From positions 2,412,501 to 2,476,500 of the forward strand of contig NZ_JAUSZH010000001.1 of the NCBI RefSeq assembly GCF_030817355.1: DNA of 64,000 bases, written 5' to 3'. Every line of letters starts with the position of its first letter. Position 1 is the first letter of the stretch. Below, in pieces: positions 26,286 through 35,169 of this stretch. The notes under the pieces are model-generated. The model was not told the origin of the DNA and ran no database searches. It saw only the letters and a list, made by a program, of their open reading frames with translations. The position numbers and the translations under genes were made by a program. The stretch is from Streptomyces sp. V1I1 (GTDB lineage: Bacteria > Actinomycetota > Actinomycetes > Streptomycetales > Streptomycetaceae).

Positions 26286-28322
26286 GTGAGACCCACGCAT
26301 CGCCGGCGCACCACCGCGACCGGAGCTCTTATAGCCACCGCTGCCCTCCTCGCGGTCGGATTCCAGACAGGCACCTCCTCAGCCGACCCGGCGCGAACCG
26401 CCGCGCCGGCGGCGGCGAAAGCGGGGAAGGCCGACCCCGGCGCCCTGCCGCTGAACCTGACCCCCGCCCAGCGCGCCGAGCTGATCCGCAAGCAGAGCGC
26501 CACCACGGCGGCCACCGCCAGGGAACTGGGCCTCACCGCCCAGGAGAAGCTCGTCGTCCGGGACGTCACCCAGGACCGCGACGGCACCACGCACACCCGT
26601 TACGAGCGCACCTACGCCGGACTCCCGGTGCTGGGCGGCGACTTGGTGGTCGCCGAGACCAAGGCGGGCGCGACCGAGTCGGTCACCAAGGCGTCCAGGT
26701 CGGCCCTGGGGAACATCGACACCAGCGCCGACATCGCCCCGGCCACCGCCGAGAAGCAGGCGCTGGGCGCGGCCAAGGCTGAGGGCTCGGCGAAGACCAA
26801 GGCCGACCGCGCACCGCGCAAGGTGGTCTGGCTGGCGCAGGGCGCGCCGACTCTCGCGTACGAGACGGTCATCGGCGGCATCCAGCACGACGGCACCCCG
26901 AACGAGCTGCACGTCGTCACCGACGCGACGACGGGCAAGAAGCTCTTCGAGTGGCAGGCCGTCGAGAACGGCACCGGCAACACGCAGTACAGCGGCCAGG
27001 TGACGCTCGGATCCACGCAGTCGGGATCGACGTACAACCTGACCGACGGCGGCCGCGGCAACACCAAGACGTACAACCTCAACCGCGGCACCTCGGGCAC
27101 CGGCACGCTGTTCTCGGGCCCCGACGACGTCTGGGGCAACGGCCAGGCCTCCGACCTGGAGACCGCGGGTGCCGATGCCGCGTACGGCGCCGGGATCACC
27201 TGGGACTACTACAAGAACGTGCACGGCCGCTCCGGCATCCGCGGTGACGGCGTCGGCGCGTACTCCCGCGTGCACTACGGCAACAACTACGTCAACGCGT
27301 TCTGGCAGGACAGCTGCTTCTGCATGACGTACGGGGATGGCTCGGGCAACGCCAAGCCGCTCACCTCGATCGACGTGGCGGCGCACGAGATGACCCACGG
27401 CGTCACCTCCGCCACCGCGAAGCTCGTCTACAGCGGCGAGTCCGGCGGTCTCAACGAGGCGACCTCTGACATCTTCGCCGCCGCGGTCGAGTTCTACGCC
27501 AACAGCGCCCAGGACAAGGGTGACTACCTGGTCGGCGAGAAGATCGACATCAACGGCGACGGCACCCCGCTGCGCTACATGGACAAGCCGAGCAAGGACG
27601 GCGCGTCCAAGGACGCCTGGTACTCGGGCATCGGCAATATCGACGTCCACTACTCCTCGGGCCCGGCGAACCACTGGTACTACCTGCTCTCCGAGGGCAG
27701 CGGCGCCAAGACCATCAACGGCGTCAACTACGACTCGCCGACCTCCGACGGTCTGCCCGTGACCGGCGTCGGCCGGGACAAGGCCTCGCTGATCTGGTTC
27801 AAGGCGCTCACCACGAAGTTCAACTCCACGACGAACTACGCGGCTGCCCGCACCGGCACCATCGCGGTCGCGACGGAGCTGTACGGAGCGACCAGCGCCG
27901 AGGTCAAGGCCGTGACCGACGCGTGGGCCGGCATCAACGTCGGCGCCCGCCCCGGCGGCGGCGACCCCGACCCGGGCACCGTCTTCGAGAACACCGCTGA
28001 CGTCTCCATCCCGGACAACGGCGCCGCGGTCACCTCGTCGGTCAGCGTCACCGGCCGCACGGGCAACGCCCCGGCCACCCTCAAGGTCGGCGTGGACATC
28101 ATCCACACCTGGCGCGGCGACCTGGTCGTCGACCTGCTCGCCCCGGACGGAACGGTGTACAACCTGAAGCCGTTCAGCTCCTCCGACTCGGCGGACAACG
28201 TCCAGGCGACCTACACGGTCAACGCCTCCTCCGAGGTCGCCAACGGCGCCTGGAAGCTGCGCGTCCAGGACAAGGCGGCGTACGACACCGGCTACATCAA
28301 CAGCGTCAAGCTCACCTTCTGA
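26286..28322 (+). CDS. Secreted M4 (thermolysin-type) metalloprotease with P domain
   Basis: Pre-pro-enzyme of 678 residues. The signal peptide follows the GTG (RPTHRRRTTATGALIATAAL, ending near SSA). An FTP/PepSY propeptide comes next (LVVRDVTQDRDGTTHTRYERTYAGLPVLGGDLV). The catalytic domain has the zinc site HEMTH with the third ligand in GGLNEATSDIF. The final 110 residues (ADVSIPDNGAAVTSSVSVTG to GYINSVKLTF) form a P domain as in proprotein convertases. The GTG has AGAAGGAG 6 bases ahead. It degrades extracellular protein. A strong hairpin follows the stop. Confidence 0.95.
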   Translation: MRPTHRRRTTATGALIATAALLAVGFQTGTSSADPARTAAPAAAKAGKADPGALPLNLTPAQRAELIRKQSATTAATARELGLTAQEKLVVRDVTQDRDGTTHTRYERTYAGLPVLGGDLVVAETKAGATESVTKASRSALGNIDTSADIAPATAEKQALGAAKAEGSAKTKADRAPRKVVWLAQGAPTLAYETVIGGIQHDGTPNELHVVTDATTGKKLFEWQAVENGTGNTQYSGQVTLGSTQSGSTYNLTDGGRGNTKTYNLNRGTSGTGTLFSGPDDVWGNGQASDLETAGADAAYGAGITWDYYKNVHGRSGIRGDGVGAYSRVHYGNNYVNAFWQDSCFCMTYGDGSGNAKPLTSIDVAAHEMTHGVTSATAKLVYSGESGGLNEATSDIFAAAVEFYANSAQDKGDYLVGEKIDINGDGTPLRYMDKPSKDGASKDAWYSGIGNIDVHYSSGPANHWYYLLSEGSGAKTINGVNYDSPTSDGLPVTGVGRDKASLIWFKALTTKFNSTTNYAAARTGTIAVATELYGATSAEVKAVTDAWAGINVGARPGGGDPDPGTVFENTADVSIPDNGAAVTSSVSVTGRTGNAPATLKVGVDIIHTWRGDLVVDLLAPDGTVYNLKPFSSSDSADNVQATYTVNASSEVANGAWKLRVQDKAAYDTGYINSVKLTF

Positions 28323-28336
28323 GCCTTGTCGCAAGG

Positions 28337-28367
28337 AGCTGCCCGGGGGCCGAGCCCCCGGGCAGCT
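28337..28367. terminator. Terminator between convergent protease and lyase genes
   Basis: AGCTGCCCGGGGG (28337-28349) pairs perfectly with CCCCCGGGCAGCT (28355-28367) across CCGAG. It serves the protease gene and, by symmetry, perhaps the convergent lyase, whose stop lies just beyond. Confidence 0.88.
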
Positions 28368-28373
28368 TCCGCG

Positions 28374-29597
28374 TCAAGCGGGGTTGTTCGCGTGCGTCAG
28401 CGTCTCCCATGCCACAAACAGGTTGTTGGAACCCGCCGGCCGCTGCTGCTCCGTGAGGCGCTGGGTGTTGCTCATGCCGAAGCCCATGCGGTTGTGCAGC
28501 GCGTTGAATCCGACCTCGGTGACCGGGCCGAGCTTGTCCTTGAGGCTGCCGTTGCAGAGGTTCCCCGGCACGGGCTCGCCCAGCTGGTACCTGGCGTGCA
28601 GGCCCAGCGCGTGGCGCAGCCGGTCTGCGATCTCCGGGTAGAGGTCCTGGCCCTGGATGCGGCTGGTCTCGGCGATGTGCGAGATGGCGGAGAGACCGTA
28701 TCCCGTGTGAGTGAGGTCGCGGCAGGTCTCCTGGCTGAGCCCGTTCATGAAGGTCGACTGGCCCTGCCAGTACTTGATGATCTCGTCGCGGGTGTCGAGG
28801 CCCGAGCCGGGCGCGGTCTTCGGCAGAGAGCCGTCCGAGGTGAGATAGATGTACGCCGGGACCCGGCCGCGGACCTTGGCGACGGCCTTGTCGTACGCCC
28901 CGCGGTCCTCGAGGAAGACCGCGATACCGATCGCCGCCTCCATCATGCTCAGCTCCCAATTTCCGTTGGAGTGCGAGCCGTTGATCACCTTGGGGAGGTA
29001 CACATTGCGCAGCATCGTGCCGAAGCGGCCGGAGTTCGGCCAGGAGCTGTACGTGTACTTGACGATCTCGGCGGCCCGCGGCCAGGAGGAGCCCGCCCAA
29101 CCGGTCTGCAGCGGGGCGTTGCTGTTGGTGTGATCCTTGATCACCGCGGACCAGGCGTCCATGATCTCGATCGACTTCTTGGCGTAGCGGCTGTCTCCGC
29201 CGATGTACCAGGCAAGCGCCAGGGTGTACGCGGCGATTGCGTCCTCGCGCTCGTCCGTGCAGCCGTAGTTGGGGTTGGAGTACGAACCGCACTCGACGAC
29301 GGCGCGCGGTTTGGCGGTGCGCGACAGTGAGCCGTACTTGCTCGCGAGCATCTGGTCGTGGGCGGACTTCCATGGCTGGGCGCCCGCGTTGACCTTGGCC
29401 TTCACAAAGTCGAGCTGGGGGCGGCTGATGAGCACGCCGGGGTGGGTGAAGTTCGCGGGCGCGGCGGCCTGTTGGGCGGTGTCTTTCACGGCCGAGGCCG
29501 GGGCTATGAGCACCGCGGCCAGGACTGCGGCCAGGACGGTGCCGAGGGCGAGCAGAAGCGCTTTTGGTCTGCGCAGTGCGCGAGATCCGGTACGCAT
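28374..29597 (-). CDS. Secreted alginate-lyase-superfamily polysaccharide lyase
   Basis: Exported protein of 407 residues: Arg-rich start MRTGSRALRRPKALLL, hydrophobic core, cleavage near PASAV. The rest is an all-helical (alpha/alpha) barrel typical of the Alginate_lyase Pfam family, with HPGVLISRPQLDFVKAKV at the start of the domain and NSNAPLQTGWAGSSWPRAAEIVKYTY, NGSHSNGNWELSMMEAAIGIAVFLED and LTHTGYGLSAISHIAET inside. Those Asn, Trp, His and Tyr residues would form the active site. The ATG at 29597 has GGAAGG ahead. The true polymer (alginate, glucuronan or other) cannot be told. Confidence 0.82.
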   Translation of the reverse strand: MRTGSRALRRPKALLLALGTVLAAVLAAVLIAPASAVKDTAQQAAAPANFTHPGVLISRPQLDFVKAKVNAGAQPWKSAHDQMLASKYGSLSRTAKPRAVVECGSYSNPNYGCTDEREDAIAAYTLALAWYIGGDSRYAKKSIEIMDAWSAVIKDHTNSNAPLQTGWAGSSWPRAAEIVKYTYSSWPNSGRFGTMLRNVYLPKVINGSHSNGNWELSMMEAAIGIAVFLEDRGAYDKAVAKVRGRVPAYIYLTSDGSLPKTAPGSGLDTRDEIIKYWQGQSTFMNGLSQETCRDLTHTGYGLSAISHIAETSRIQGQDLYPEIADRLRHALGLHARYQLGEPVPGNLCNGSLKDKLGPVTEVGFNALHNRMGFGMSNTQRLTEQQRPAGSNNLFVAWETLTHANNPA

Positions 29598-29752
29598 GGG
29601 GGGGCCTTCCGGTGGGGGGTTGCTCTCCAACTGGGTTCACCCATATGAACATTGGGCGTGGGAGTGAACCCCGCAGTGAGTCAGGAAGCTAAAGGCATCC
29701 CATGGGCACGTCAAGACTCTGAGTTCAAGGCGTGAAAAAAGCCAATGCAAAA

Positions 29753-29790
29753 GGGCGGCGTGGTGGTGCACCCGCACCACCACGCCGCCC
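29753..29790 (-). terminator. Terminator of glgP
   Basis: GGGCGGCGTGGTGGTGC (29753-29769) pairs over 17 bp with 29774-29790. On the minus strand it is followed by TTTTGCATTGGCTTTTTTC, giving a textbook intrinsic terminator right after the glgP stop. The stretch 29598-29752 holds the lyase promoter. Confidence 0.93.
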
Positions 29791-29798
29791 TCCCCTCC

Positions 29799-32474
29799 TC
29801 AGCGCATCAGCACTCCCGCGCCCTCCCCCGTCGCCTCCGTCGGCAGCGCCACCAGACCCAGGTCCGCGCTGGCCGCAAGCAGCGGGTGAGCCGGCAGGAT
29901 GCGCACCGTGTAGCCGAATGGGCCCGTGCGGTCCAGACAGAGCGGCCCCTCGTAGACCCAGCGGCCCTCCAGGTCCGGGCCGCCCGCCGGCTTCAGCGGG
30001 GAGGTCTGGGCGTCGGCGATCGCGTCGTCGGAGTCGACGCGGCCGGCCACCGCCTGCACCTCCACGTCGTCCGGCTGGAGTTCGCCGAGGGCGACCCGCA
30101 CCCGCAGCGCGAGCGTCGCGCCCAGCTCCGCCGTGCCCTCCGCCGCGGCCTCCTCCAGGGCCTCCACATGGTCGACGGCCACCTGTGGCCAGGCCACCCG
30201 CACCCGTGCCTTCCAGGCCGCGAGTTCCCGTGCCGCGTCCGCGTCCATGGACCGGTGGGCCCGGGCGGCGGGGGCGTACAACCGCTCCACGTACTCCCGC
30301 ACCATGCGGCCCGCGAGCACCTTGGGGCCGAGTGTGGTCAGCGTGCGGCGGACCATCTCGATCCAGCGCTGCGGCAGCCCGCCGGCGCCCCGGTCGTAGA
30401 AGCGGGGCGCCACCCGGTTCTCGATCAGCTCGTACAGCGCGCCCGCCTCCAGATCGTCACGGCGGTCCTCGTCGGTCGCCGAGCCGTCGGCGGTCGGAAT
30501 CGCCCAGCCGAAGTCCGGCTCGAACCACTCGTCCCACCAGCCGTCCAGCACGGACAGATTGAGGCAGCCGTTGAGCGCGGCCTTCATCCCGCTCGTCCCG
30601 CACGCCTCCAGGGGTCGGAGAGGGTTGTTGAGCCAGACGTCGCAGCCGGGATACAGCTTCTGCGCCATCGCCATGCCGTAGTCCGGCAGGAAGACGATCC
30701 GGTGCCGCACCCGCGGATCGTCCGCGAATCGCACCAGCTCCTGCACGAGACGCTTGCCGCCGTCGTCCGCCGGGTGCGCCTTGCCCGCGACGACGATCTG
30801 GATCGGCCTGGTCGGATGCAGCAGCAGTTCCATCAGCCGGTCGCGGTCGCGCAGCATCAGGGTGAGCCGCTTGTACGAGGGGACCCGGCGGGCGAAGCCG
30901 ATGGTGAGCACGTCGGGGTCCAGCACCCCGTCGATCCAGCCCAGTTCCGCGGCGCCCGCGCCGCGCTGCCGCCAGGAGGCCCGCAGCCGGTCCCGTACCT
31001 CCATGACCAGCTGTTCGCGCAGATCGCGGCGGAGCTCCCAGATGTCGTTGTCCGGGATGTCGGCGACGGAGTCCCAGCGTTCGGAGCCGCCGACGGACAG
31101 GGCGTCCTCGGTCCGGCTCGTGCCGATCTGGCGCGCGCCGAGCCGGAACACCTCGGGGGCCACCCAGGTCGGTGCGTGAACACCGTTGGTGACGGAGGTG
31201 ATGGGCACCTCCTCGGCGTCGAAGCCGGGCCACAGTCCGGCGAACATGCCGCGGCTGACGGCACCGTGCAGGGTGGAGACGCCGTTGGCACGCTGGGCGA
31301 GCCGCAGCCCCATCACCGCCATGTTGAACAGGTTGGCCTCGCCGCCCGGATAGGTCTCCATGCCGAGCTGGAGCACCTTCTCGACCGGCACTCCGGGCAG
31401 TTCCCCGCGGTCCCCGAAGTGCCGGGCGACGAGCTCGCGGTCGAAGCGGTCGATCCCGGCGGGGACCGGGGTGTGGGTGGTGAACACGGTCCCGGCGCGC
31501 ACGGCCTCCAGCGCGGAGTCGAAGTCCAGGCCCTGGCCGCCGCTTTCCGGGGGTTCCCCCAGTTCGCGGATGCGTTCAAGGCCGAGGAAGCCGGCGTGTC
31601 CCTCGTTGGTGTGGAACACCTCGGGGGCCAGATGGCCGGTCAGGCGGCAGTACGTCCGCACCGCCCGTACGCCCCCGATCCCCAGCAGCATCTCCTGCAA
31701 CAGCCGGTGTTCGCTGCCGCCGCCGTAGAGCCGGTCGGTGACGTCGCGCTCGCCGGGGCCGTTCTCCTCGACGTCCGAGTCGAGCATCAGCAGTGGTACG
31801 CGGCCGACCTGCGCCACCCAGATGTGGGCGTGCAGCGAGCGCCCGCCGGGGAGCGCGAGAGACACCCGGGCGGGTGTCCCTTCGGGCTCCCGCAGCAGGC
31901 TGACCGGCAGCTCGTTGGGGTCGAGGAGGGGGTAGTGCTCCTGCTGCCAGCCGTCGCGGGACAGCGACTGGCGGAAGTAGCCGTGGCGGTAGAGCAGCCC
32001 GACGCCGATCAGCGGTACGCCGAGGTCGCTGGCGGCCTTGAGGTGGTCGCCGGCGAGGATGCCGAGGCCGCCGGAGTACTGGGGCAGTGCGGCGGTGACG
32101 CCGAACTCGGGCGAGAAGTAGGCGACCGCTGCCGGGAATTCGGGCCCGGTGGGCCCGCTGTTCCCGGCGGAGCCGCTGTGTGCCTGGTACCACCTGCGCC
32201 CGTGCAGGTAGTCGTCCAGGTCATCGGCGACGGCGGCCAGTCTGCGCAGAAAGCGGCGGTCTCCGGCCAGTTCTGCCAGCCGGACGGCGGACGCGGACCC
32301 GAGCAGCCGCACGGGGTCACCTCCTGCCGCCTGCCACCCCTCGGGGTCGACAGCCTGGAAGAGGTCACGGGTCTCGGTGTGCCAGGACCAGCGCAGATTG
32401 CGCGCTAGGTCGCTGAGCGGTCGGAGCGGTTCGGGGAGGACGGGGCGGACGGTGAATCGACGAATGGCCTTCAC
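29799..32474 (-). CDS. glgP: Alpha-glucan (glycogen) phosphorylase
   Basis: Releases glucose-1-phosphate from glycogen. The protein has 891 residues and belongs to the long actinobacterial type with an extra N-terminal domain (KAIRRFTVRPVLPEPLRPLSDLARNLRWSW). The PLP lysine lies in EACGTSGMKAALNGCLNLS; substrate-site stretches VFHTNEGHAGFLGLERIREL and VTNGVHAPTWV are present. I chose the GTG at 32474 because AAAGGTGGG lies ahead; an ATG at 32504 would add ten residues. In S. coelicolor, as I recall, glgP lies next to and divergent from glgE; here about 8 kb of other genes separates them. Confidence 0.94.
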   Translation of the reverse strand: MKAIRRFTVRPVLPEPLRPLSDLARNLRWSWHTETRDLFQAVDPEGWQAAGGDPVRLLGSASAVRLAELAGDRRFLRRLAAVADDLDDYLHGRRWYQAHSGSAGNSGPTGPEFPAAVAYFSPEFGVTAALPQYSGGLGILAGDHLKAASDLGVPLIGVGLLYRHGYFRQSLSRDGWQQEHYPLLDPNELPVSLLREPEGTPARVSLALPGGRSLHAHIWVAQVGRVPLLMLDSDVEENGPGERDVTDRLYGGGSEHRLLQEMLLGIGGVRAVRTYCRLTGHLAPEVFHTNEGHAGFLGLERIRELGEPPESGGQGLDFDSALEAVRAGTVFTTHTPVPAGIDRFDRELVARHFGDRGELPGVPVEKVLQLGMETYPGGEANLFNMAVMGLRLAQRANGVSTLHGAVSRGMFAGLWPGFDAEEVPITSVTNGVHAPTWVAPEVFRLGARQIGTSRTEDALSVGGSERWDSVADIPDNDIWELRRDLREQLVMEVRDRLRASWRQRGAGAAELGWIDGVLDPDVLTIGFARRVPSYKRLTLMLRDRDRLMELLLHPTRPIQIVVAGKAHPADDGGKRLVQELVRFADDPRVRHRIVFLPDYGMAMAQKLYPGCDVWLNNPLRPLEACGTSGMKAALNGCLNLSVLDGWWDEWFEPDFGWAIPTADGSATDEDRRDDLEAGALYELIENRVAPRFYDRGAGGLPQRWIEMVRRTLTTLGPKVLAGRMVREYVERLYAPAARAHRSMDADAARELAAWKARVRVAWPQVAVDHVEALEEAAAEGTAELGATLALRVRVALGELQPDDVEVQAVAGRVDSDDAIADAQTSPLKPAGGPDLEGRWVYEGPLCLDRTGPFGYTVRILPAHPLLAASADLGLVALPTEATGEGAGVLMR

Positions 32475-32614
32475 GGGTCCCACCTTTGCAGGGGAGGTAC
32501 ACATCCGAGGGGACGCACGACGGTGTGCGCCTCTCCGTCACCCACAGACGGTAGTGCCGGCCATGCCCCCGCAACCACGGCGCACGGCCGTCCGGCGGAT
32601 TCCCGCCGGGGCAT

Positions 32615-33901
32615 TCAGCGTGGCGCGCGCACCGTCGGACCGTAGGGAGAGCCCTGGTTGACGCTCTGCGGGTCGAACGCCCCGGTGGCCGCGTACCGGG
32701 CGGCAATCTCGTCCAGTTCCGCCTGCGGGATCACCTCGTGGATGTCGGTGAAGCCGCCGGGGGCCCGCTCGTGGGCGAGGTTGATGACGACCTCGGGGCC
32801 CAGCTGCCGATTGGCCCGCTGAAGCTCTGTCATGGCGGGCCTGCGCCAGGCCTCGTACGCGGCGAGTGCGTCGGCCGGGTCGGCGTGCAGGGCCATGGCG
32901 TGCGCGAGGGCGCGGGCGTCGACGATGGACTGGGTCGCGCCGTTGGAGCCGATCGGGTACATGGCGTGGGCGGCGTCGCCGATCAGCGTCGTACGGCCGA
33001 GGGACCAGCGCGGCAGCGGCTCACGGTCCACCATCGGGTACTCGAAGGCACTCTCGGCGGCCTGGAGCACTTCGGGGACGCTGACGCCGTCGAAAACCCA
33101 GCCCTCGTAGTGGTGCAGGAATTTGGCGACCGGCACCGGCCGGTTCCAGTCTCCGCGCGTAGCGTCGTCGACGGATTCGGCGGGCATTGCGAGCGCCCAG
33201 TTGACCAGCACCTCGCCGGTGTCCGTGGCGGGCTCGCTCAGCGGGTAGACGACGGCCTTTTGGCGGTCGTCGCCCGCGATGAACATGAAGGTGCCGATCC
33301 GGTGGGCGGGCAGCGAGGACACTCCGCGCCACACGAGCATGCCGTTCCACGGCGGCTCGCCCTCGCCCGGGTTGAGGGCCGCGCGGACCGTCGAGCGGAT
33401 GCCGTCGGCGCCGATGAGGACGTCCGGTTCGAGGGACGCCTTGCCGCGGCGGGCGCCGTCGCGGTGCTCCAGCTGGACGCGGGGGCGGCCGTCGGGGAGC
33501 GGTTCGACGCCGGTGACCTTGACGCCGCCCACCAGCGCGCTGGGGCCGAGCCGGGTGCGTACCACTTCGGCCAGCGCGAGCTGGAGTTCGCCGCGCTGGA
33601 TGGAGAGCTGCGGCCAGTGGTATCCGGCGCCGAGGCCGCGCGGCTCGCAGGAGATCAGGCCGCCGCTGCGGTGGTAGTAGCGCAGCTCGCGGGTGCGTAC
33701 GGCGCGTTCTTCGAGGCGGTCGAGGAGCCCGAGCGCGTCGAGTTCGCGTACCGCGTTGGGCATGATGTTCAGCCCGGCGCCGACCGGCTGGATCTCGCAG
33801 GCCGTCTCGACGACGGTGATGCGCTCGAATCCGGCGGTGTGCAGTGCGAGTGCGGCGGTGAGCCCGGCTATTCCACCGCCGGCGATCATGATGTGGGTCA
33901 T
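32615..33901 (-). CDS. PhzS-like FAD-dependent monooxygenase
   Basis: Class A flavin monooxygenase of 428 residues. FAD-binding IMIAGGGIAGLTAALALH at the N-terminus; VLIGADGIRSTVRAALNP (DG motif); GDAAHAMYPIGSNGATQSIVDAR for the second flavin site. The run YPMVDREPLPRW, then GRTTLIGDAAH, is very like PhzS, which hydroxylates 5-methylphenazine-1-carboxylate, and like related aromatic-acid hydroxylases. No phenazine core genes are here, so another aromatic substrate is likely. It uses NAD(P)H directly. The ATG at 33901 lies 23 bases after the stop of the PrnB-like gene, and it is the last gene of a run of four on this strand. Confidence 0.9.
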   Translation of the reverse strand: MTHIMIAGGGIAGLTAALALHTAGFERITVVETACEIQPVGAGLNIMPNAVRELDALGLLDRLEERAVRTRELRYYHRSGGLISCEPRGLGAGYHWPQLSIQRGELQLALAEVVRTRLGPSALVGGVKVTGVEPLPDGRPRVQLEHRDGARRGKASLEPDVLIGADGIRSTVRAALNPGEGEPPWNGMLVWRGVSSLPAHRIGTFMFIAGDDRQKAVVYPLSEPATDTGEVLVNWALAMPAESVDDATRGDWNRPVPVAKFLHHYEGWVFDGVSVPEVLQAAESAFEYPMVDREPLPRWSLGRTTLIGDAAHAMYPIGSNGATQSIVDARALAHAMALHADPADALAAYEAWRRPAMTELQRANRQLGPEVVINLAHERAPGGFTDIHEVIPQAELDEIAARYAATGAFDPQSVNQGSPYGPTVRAPR

Positions 33902-33924
33902 GGGTGTCGGACCTCCTGGGACAG

Positions 33925-35070
33925 TCAGGCAGCGGGGGTGCGCGGCCGCTCGACGGAGCGGCGTACGAGGGTCTCGTTGTCCCGGGTCAGGTCGAGCACC
34001 GAGCGCAGCAGCGCGATCGGGGCGCCGCCGCTGCCCACGTCGTACAGCCGTACCTCGTCGCTGTACGCCTTGCGGGCGATGGTCATGTGGCGGGCGCGGA
34101 AGGTCTTGAGGATGCGCAGCACGCGGGCGAGGGAGAGTGCGGACGCGGCGAGCTGCGGGGGCAGCCGGTCGGTCGCCTCCCAGCTGACGGCGGCGGACAG
34201 CTTGTAGACCGCGGAGGTGCCGCCCTTGTGCTTGGCGTAGTGGTCGCGCCAGGACGGGAGGCTGTACTGCACCGAATCGTCGAGGAAGGCGTCGTAGGCG
34301 GGATTGCTGCGGTCGCACTGCCACAGCGTCAGATCGACCAGCCAGAGGGGCACCTGGGCGGCGGCCGGGCCGAGGTAGTCGACGCCCGCGATGTCGATCT
34401 CCTCGAAGTAAGAGCGCATCTCCCGCGCGAAGAAGACCGGGGAGACATTGGCGACGGTGAAGTCGATGGAGTCGACCATGGACTGCACATGCTGGGCGGT
34501 GCGGTCGAGAGCGAGGGCGAAGCCCGGGTCGTACGGTTCGAGGCGGGCGAGCTCCGCGCAGGTGTCGAGCGAGGCGACCAGGCTGGGGAAGACCATCCGG
34601 ACGGCGTCCTGGAGATTGCTCTCCATCCGGTCGCCGGTGTACATCCGCCGCCGGCCGCCGAGGGGGTTCCACGTCGTGTAGTGGTGCACGGTGTCGCGCG
34701 GCACCATGTCGGTGCGCCGGCCCAGCTCTTCGAGCACCGGCAGGACTTCGGGCACTGCGGCGACGGGCTCGACGCCGTGCCGTTTGAGCGAGCCGAGGAG
34801 GATCCCGATGTCTCGCATGGCGGCGAGCGCGTCGGTGATGGCGAGGGCGGCGACCCGGTCCGGGTCGGGCACCAGGGTGCGCAGGGCGACAGTGAGCGCG
34901 GGCGCATCGGCGTCGGCGTTCATACCGGGCAGCGCGGCGAGCAGGGCATCGGCGCCGAGCGGGTCGGCCGCGCGTATCTCGGCTATCCGGTAGCGCGGTT
35001 CGCCGTGCAGATCGAGACCGGGCGCGACAAGGTCGTACAAGGTCAACGGAATGCCCCCCTCGGGCAACAT
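33925..35070 (-). CDS. PrnB-family heme enzyme (tryptophan-dioxygenase superfamily)
   Basis: Protein of 381 residues similar to monodechloroaminopyrrolnitrin synthase PrnB, which rearranges 7-chlorotryptophan in pyrrolnitrin formation. Shared stretches with PrnB as I recall it: AAMRDIGILLGSLKRHG at 84-99, RDTVHHYTTWNP, FEEIDIAGVDYLGPAA, and FRARHMTIARKAY with His328, the likely proximal heme ligand (PrnB His313), followed by DVGSGG. The superfamily covers TDO and IDO, so tryptophan or an indole is the expected substrate. The ATG at 35070 lacks a ribosome binding site; TTG at 35046, preceded by GAGGGGGG, may be the real start. No halogenase or Rieske enzyme is nearby, so this is not a prn cluster. 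Confidence 0.85.
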   Translation of the reverse strand: MLPEGGIPLTLYDLVAPGLDLHGEPRYRIAEIRAADPLGADALLAALPGMNADADAPALTVALRTLVPDPDRVAALAITDALAAMRDIGILLGSLKRHGVEPVAAVPEVLPVLEELGRRTDMVPRDTVHHYTTWNPLGGRRRMYTGDRMESNLQDAVRMVFPSLVASLDTCAELARLEPYDPGFALALDRTAQHVQSMVDSIDFTVANVSPVFFAREMRSYFEEIDIAGVDYLGPAAAQVPLWLVDLTLWQCDRSNPAYDAFLDDSVQYSLPSWRDHYAKHKGGTSAVYKLSAAVSWEATDRLPPQLAASALSLARVLRILKTFRARHMTIARKAYSDEVRLYDVGSGGAPIALLRSVLDLTRDNETLVRRSVERPRTPAA

Positions 35071-35169
35071 CGGTTGATTGGCTGGGATGCGGGCCTGGTC
35101 GCGTCACACGGTCACCGGACGCTTTCGCCGCATGCGTATGCGTACATCGCACGCTCTCGCCGCACACGG

